DNA of 21,981 bases from STC-74 sp043756665 (GTDB lineage: Bacteria; Patescibacteriota; Gracilibacteria; BD1-5; UBA2023): positions 1 through 21,981 of the forward strand of contig JAYUQR010000127.1 in NCBI GenBank assembly GCA_043756665.1, given 5' to 3'. Position 1 is the stretch's first letter, and each line of letters opens with the position of its first letter. Shown here in pieces: positions 18,446-21,981 of the stretch. Under the pieces are notes generated by a model. That model was given only the letters and a program-made list of their open reading frames with translations, made no database searches and was not told the DNA's origin. The translations under genes were made by a program, and so were the position numbers.

Positions 18446-18530
18446 GTCATTCCGGCTTTATACCGGAATCTATTCTCTGATGCAGGAATCTTGAACTTCA
18501 GCTCGGTGTACTTCTCAGAATGAGGGCTTC
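18446..18530 (+). repeat. dispersed repeat, copy A, beside the toxin gene
   Basis: Begins GTCATTCCGG and forms the perfect inverted repeat ATTCCGG (18449-18455) / CCGGAAT (18463-18469). It then shares with copy B (19242-19316) the segments AGGAATCTTGAACTT versus TGGAATCTTGAACTT, CTTCTCAGAATGAGGGCTTC versus TTTCTCAGAGTGGAGCTTC, and TCGGTGTACTTCTC versus TCGGTGCACTTCTC. The order of segments differs slightly between the two copies. Confidence 0.6.
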
Positions 18531-18563
18531 ACTCAAAATGGAACTTTGACGTTATTTCTTCCC

Positions 18564-18830
18564 TTAGAAAAGATCTGAATGTGATCCTGTACGCTCGAAG
18601 AAAACATCTTGCCCGACAACTCTATAGATCAAAAGCCAATCTGGATCGATATGACATTCTCGGCATGTCTGCCAACTTCCTCAGAGTGGATGATCTCTGA
18701 ATCTCTGATCAAGAGGAACCTCATCGATAATAAGCCGTATGATATTCTTCAGTTTAGCAATATCTTTTCAGCGCTTATGCTGGCGGATGTAGTCTTTCTC
18801 GAATTTCTTGGAGGTTATCGGATTACGCAT
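18564..18830 (-). CDS. yafQ: YafQ-family mRNA interferase toxin
   Basis: A RelE-superfamily ribosome-dependent endoribonuclease that cleaves mRNA in the A site until neutralised by DinJ. The product has 88 residues, ATG at 18828-18830 and TAA at 18564-18566. Family features: SKKFEKDYIRQHKRGKDI, DQRFRDHPL, CRECHIDPDWLLIYRV and the C-terminal FERTGSHSDLF. His47, His60, Asp64, Trp65, His84 and Phe88 correspond to the active-site set described for E. coli YafQ (H50, H63, D67, W68, H87, F91). So the catalytic apparatus looks intact. UGA codons encode Gly21 (KRGKD) and Gly50 (DHPLGG), so standard-code annotation misses the gene. The start codon lies inside the last codons of the antitoxin gene (8-base overlap), the usual coupled arrangement. 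Confidence 0.94.
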
Positions 18831-19113
18831 GGGGCTGTGCAAGTGAATCAAGGTGATCAAATAGTTGGCTTGTCGAATCAAATCGTGTCAGATTCTTTCC
18901 TGCAGTACTTTCCATGATCGATTCTTGGGTTTCCTGATTCGGAATATGGAGAGCGAATGGTATCGATCGTGTCTTCGCAACCATACGAAGAAAGACGCGC
19001 ATTCACTCAGCAGGAGTCATTCAGAGATCACGAAAGACCGCAAATGATTCACTTTTCGTCGCAGCATCTATACGCAGTTTGTATGTAGAGTCTTGTGAAA
19101 GTACGGTGGGCAT
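18823..19113 (-). CDS. dinJ: DinJ/RelB-family antitoxin
   Basis: Antitoxin partner of YafQ. The product has 96 residues, ATG at 19111-19113 and TAA at 18823-18825. The N-terminal part has the ribbon-helix-helix pattern of the RelB/DinJ family: a beta strand (YKLRIDAATKSESFAVF) followed by helices with the hallmark LGMTPAEGMRVFLRMVAK and the typical IPFALHIPN segment. Known members use this part to bind operator DNA as dimers. The C-terminal half (ETQESIMESTAGKNLTRFDS, LFDHLDSL) would wrap the toxin. Glycines in DLGMTP and AEGMRV are UGA-encoded. It is first in the operon, as usual, with a palindrome just before its start for likely autorepression. Confidence 0.92.
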
Positions 19114-19114
19114 T

Positions 19115-19138
19115 GTAGGTAATGTTATTTGTACCTAC
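19115..19138. promoter_or_regulatory. candidate DinJ-YafQ operator palindrome
   Basis: Inverted repeat GTAGGTA (19115-19121) / TACCTAC (19132-19138), spacing 10 bases, ending one base before the antitoxin start codon. Its position fits autorepression by the antitoxin or the antitoxin-toxin complex. It could also form an mRNA hairpin that hides the start. Binding is inferred. Confidence 0.55.
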
Positions 19139-19241
19139 ACTGTACGCATAGGACCCTAAAAAGCAAATAATTCTCTCGTTTCAGGATCATAACTCAGATA
19201 GTTTGTCATACATGGTAAACTTGTTTGATTCAGTCCAGTAT

Positions 19242-19316
19242 GTCATTCCTGCGAATGCTGGAATCTTGAACTTTGAATCGATATGTTTCTCAGAGTGGAG
19301 CTTCGGTGCACTTCTC
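19242..19316 (+). repeat. dispersed repeat, copy B, upstream of the antitoxin gene
   Basis: Begins GTCATTCCTGC with near-palindrome ATTCCTGC-GAAT-GCTGGAAT, a sequence style common as dispersed REP-like units; read on the minus strand it gives the familiar IPAFAGMT-type peptide. It shares three blocks with copy A at 18446-18530 in the same orientation. It fills most of the 326-base gene-free stretch 19114-19439, together with the TA operator and a terminator. Confidence 0.6.
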
Positions 19317-19407
19317 TTATCCTCATTCCGAGAAATCCAATAAATCTCACTAAAAAGATACGGAAACATGTCATATGGAGAGAAACTATGTGCTATCCAT
19401 CATGCGG

Positions 19408-19434
19408 AAAATATACCCAAATAGGGTATATTTT
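19408..19434 (-). terminator. intrinsic terminator of the surface-protein gene
   Basis: A perfect 11-bp stem AAAATATACCC / GGGTATATTTT with a five-base loop, directly after the stop codon at 19440 on the minus strand. A T run closes the stem on both strands, so it may work in both directions. Confidence 0.72.
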
Positions 19435-19439
19435 CGTTA

Positions 19440-21981
19440 TTATGCACCAGAAACTGGTTCTGGCGCAGGACAAGCCTGGTCATCTCCCGTATACCACTGT
19501 TGTCCTATCCTCTGGAAATATCCACCCTGATATGCCGTGTATGGATTTGGGACTGGGATAGGACTCTTCCTCTCATAGAGAGAACCTCGTGTATTCATGT
19601 AGAGATTTTTCGCCGTTGTATCTACACTTGATTTACAGAAGAGGACTTTATAGTGATTTTCACTATGAGGTCTCGATACTGTCCAAAGCTCATTATAGAC
19701 AGCATTCACTGGTGAGAGTGGGAGTTTTCAGCTACATATAGTACGGATTCCTACATTATCGACCTGTTCACACGGCGCTATCTCACAATTCGCACCTGTA
19801 TAGCCATTGCTGCAGACATATCCACAGCTTCCAGCATTTTGTACCCATCACTGGCTATCCAAAGTTGGCGATCATTGTATGAGGTTACATCGTTCACCAG
19901 CAGAACAGGTGGGCACATTTATAGAACAACTATTTCCGACTTTTACGAGTATTTTTGCTTCTATACATTGCACATTCCTATATGAAAAAACATCAATATA
20001 TCAGTAGCGAGCACAAAAATCACCACCCTCACCAGAGCTCATGGATAGACATGTATTTATGGGAACATTTGTTCTATCTCTACAGATTTTTGTTTCTGAG
20101 GGTGAACAAGCGTATTCAGCATCTCATCAACCGCAGTCATCTGAGAGATTTTCAACTACCCACGATCCATAGGTATCTTCTCATATGTTAGATGATCTTT
20201 CCACATATCCTGGTGGGAGACCAGTACTTCCTAATCAACTATTTCCAGATGTCGGAAGTGGTTGCCACGTCGCCACACCATTCGCATCTGAGGTGAGTAC
20301 TTTTCCAATACCCGCTCAGTTCCTGAGCCGTATATTATCACCGATATCGAGTGACTCGGTAGGAGTATCTGTTCATATCCCTATACCTGTCGGCGTCACA
20401 AATAGTGACTTATATCAATTCGTTCATAGAGAAATAACTCCATTCCCGAGATTCATAATCGACAGATTACTTCCTGTTGCAGAGATATATGCCTTCCTCG
20501 TACCAGCTCCATAGAGGTTGATGTATGCATTCGGTGTCGTCGATGAGAAGTTCGCGACTTCTGCGAAATTCGATGTGACATCCAGTTTCGCTCCTGGAGT
20601 AGCAGTTCAGATACCGACATCTCCATTATCGAACACAGATGATGCTATGAGTGCTGTTCCATTCCATTTCGAGAGATAGTTTAGAGTGTTGATTCATACC
20701 TCAGGATCGCTCTCAGCTCAGGCTCATGGGAGATCTGCCCAGGTTGCATTTCCAGCATTATCTGATCTGAGGTATCTTCAGAGGACTCATCCAGCAGGGA
20801 GACGGAGATTTCCATCGATACGGAGATTTCCCTCGATTCGATTGTTGCCCGTGATTCTGAGATTTTTTATACGTGAGTCTCCTTCAGGATCGATGTAGAA
20901 GGTGCGGTCATCCTGATCGTAGAAGATTTTTGCTCTGAGATCACTGAGAACAGAGATATCAGTGGGATCTACACGGTAGGTGGTATTATCCTGATCATAG
21001 AATATACGTGAGCGCATATCATTCGTGATAGAGGTTCCACTTGGGTCGAGATAATAGGAGTAGTTCACATCACTATCGTAATAAAATGGGGATGCGATAT
21101 ATCCTGCTGATGCGATATATCCATTGACTGAGAGACTTCCTGAGTTATCGAGGGACATTGTGCTTAGTGCGTTGGTACTGTTTCTCCATGCATAGCTCCC
21201 ATTGGGTGAGCCGAAGAGAGTACTTCCACTATTCGCATAATAGAGTCTATTCGCATTATCTGGTGTACTCTGGAGCCAGGTATCATTCGTGAGAGAGAAT
21301 GGTGTTGCTACAGCGGTAGGAGTACGCCATTCAGCATTTCCGAGGTTATCTGTAGCCGTGAGGACTCTATTCGGTTGAGCGGTAGCAGGACTGAGACGGA
21401 TATTCCCACGGATAGCGAGATCTCCTCAGACAAATGAGGCTCCAGCTGCTGGGAAGTTCGAGTAGGCAGTCGCATTTGGAGTTCCGATAACAACTCCATT
21501 GGCACCACTACAGTCTCATGAATTATTGAGTGAACATATAGCTCCATAGGAATATATGGAATTTCCTGCGGCTATACGTCAGGCTCATATATCATAGTAA
21601 GATTGATTTGCTCATCATATGAGACCATTTGCATCTACAGCGAGTGCTGATACAGGAGAGGCTGTTCATATTCCGAGCTTCCCTCGTATATTCGTCGTAT
21701 TTCCTGCCTCACCGATATACATGGTATCATTTCCCGCATGAGAATACCAGTGTTGTGACTGGAGAACATAGAATGATGTATCGTATCTTGGGGCAGGCAT
21801 TGCTTGAAATGTTCCACGAATCGTGGTTGCTAGGATACCTCAGTTCACATCGAGCTTAGATTGTGGATCACTAGTTCCAATACCAACATTTCTCGAGCTA
21901 CTTATACGCATGGCTTCATTCCCTACAGCATCGTAGATACGCATTAGCTCTACTCCATTATTTCATCCCCCTCTTATGGAT
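19440..21981 (-). CDS. large repetitive cysteine-rich surface (tail-fibre/adhesin-like) protein, C-terminal part
   Basis: The frame is open from the window edge to TAA at 19440-19442, giving 846 residues; the start lies outside. Four copies of a short motif of the form GIGT-x2-P-x3-L appear: NVGIGTSDPQSKLDV, LGIGTASPVSALAV, VGIGTATPGAKLDV and IGIGTDTPTESLDI. This pattern is common in beta-helical tail-fibre-like and chaperone-ended surface proteins. Three tandem copies of a module around FYDQDNTTYRVDP / FYDQDDRTFYIDP / YDSDVNYSYYLDP follow, with spacers like SDLRAKI. Further spacers are of the form LTATDNLGNAEW, YLRSDNAGNATW and LTSDANGVATW. The C-terminal ~270 residues hold many cysteines and an EGF-like stretch CGYVCSNGYTGANCE. 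No membrane anchor or sorting signal is visible at the C-terminus, which ends EPVSGA. UGA glycines are frequent. Likely a secreted or surface fibre; the partner is unknown. Confidence 0.78.

Noticed and set aside
18579..19088. A 169-residue plus-strand frame, open when UGA is Gly
   Set aside because: It lies wholly antisense to YafQ and DinJ, whose minus-strand products match their families residue by residue including the active site. The plus-strand product matches nothing.
19187..19369. A minus-strand 60-residue frame containing an IPAFAGMT-type peptide
   Set aside because: The peptide is the translation of a dispersed palindromic repeat (copy B), and the frame has no other support.
21308..21859. 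Alternative frames on both strands inside the surface-protein region
   Set aside because: The main minus frame continues without a stop through this stretch and carries the repeating GIGT motifs; the others are shadows.
1..21981. tRNA, rRNA or riboswitch genes
   Set aside because: No cloverleaf, rRNA segment or known riboswitch core was recognised by eye in the intergenic stretches; a covariance-model scan was not possible here.

Overview
The window is a bacterial chromosome segment that makes sense only if UGA is read as glycine (translation table 25). Read with the standard code, almost every gene falls apart. Read with UGA as Gly, nearly all of them become full-length, and the recoded positions fall on invariant glycines: the glycine after CPC in the SecA zinc motif, both glycine-bearing motifs of peptide deformylase, and the glycine after LDPLAS in TruB. 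True stops are TAA and TAG only. This code is known from Candidatus Gracilibacteria (BD1-5) and Absconditabacteria (SR1), so the source is most likely one of these candidate-phyla organisms. No start codon examined has a convincing Shine-Dalgarno sequence.

Layout. Positions 1-1587 (minus): NAD-dependent DNA ligase ligA, with two repeat-derived in-frame insertions and a 3' end that is cut or frameshifted at the window edge. Positions 1687-2010: small orphan gene. Positions 2217-3545: trigger factor. Positions 3603-4130 (minus): orphan gene with its own promoter. Positions 4408-9560: probable operon secA - lepB - truB - signal-peptide protein, closed by a terminator. Positions 9620-10834: AI-2E/PerM-type membrane protein, overlapped by an orphan gene ending at 11442. 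Positions 11606-12922 (minus): murE lacking most of the UDP-MurNAc-binding domain, divergent from def (13042-13560). Positions 13557-14012 (minus): unknown alpha/beta protein. Positions 14181-14360: a 10-bp tandem array directly in front of dus (14370-15494). Positions 15491-17936 (minus): Wzy-like O-antigen ligase/polymerase overlapped by a glycosyltransferase. Positions 17995-18267: one-cluster ferredoxin. Positions 18564-19113 (minus): DinJ/YafQ toxin-antitoxin pair flanked by related dispersed repeats. Positions 19440-21981 (minus): C-terminal 846 residues of a large repetitive, cysteine-rich surface protein.

How the genes fit together. The core genes cover protein birth and export: trigger factor and deformylase act on nascent chains, SecA and LepB drive export and signal-peptide cleavage, and TruB and Dus modify tRNA. 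The minus-strand genes build or decorate the envelope: MurE for peptidoglycan, Wzy plus glycosyltransferase for surface polysaccharide, and the giant surface protein. The toxin-antitoxin pair and the repeats are accessory.

The most striking item is the glycosyltransferase at 15491-16621. Its donor-binding (normally C-terminal) GT-B domain comes first and its acceptor (normally N-terminal) domain second. They form one 376-residue frame of normal overall length, which looks like a circular permutation. The junction residue is itself a UGA-encoded glycine, so standard-code annotation would split it into two apparent fragments. No rRNA, tRNA, CRISPR array or insertion sequence was recognised.
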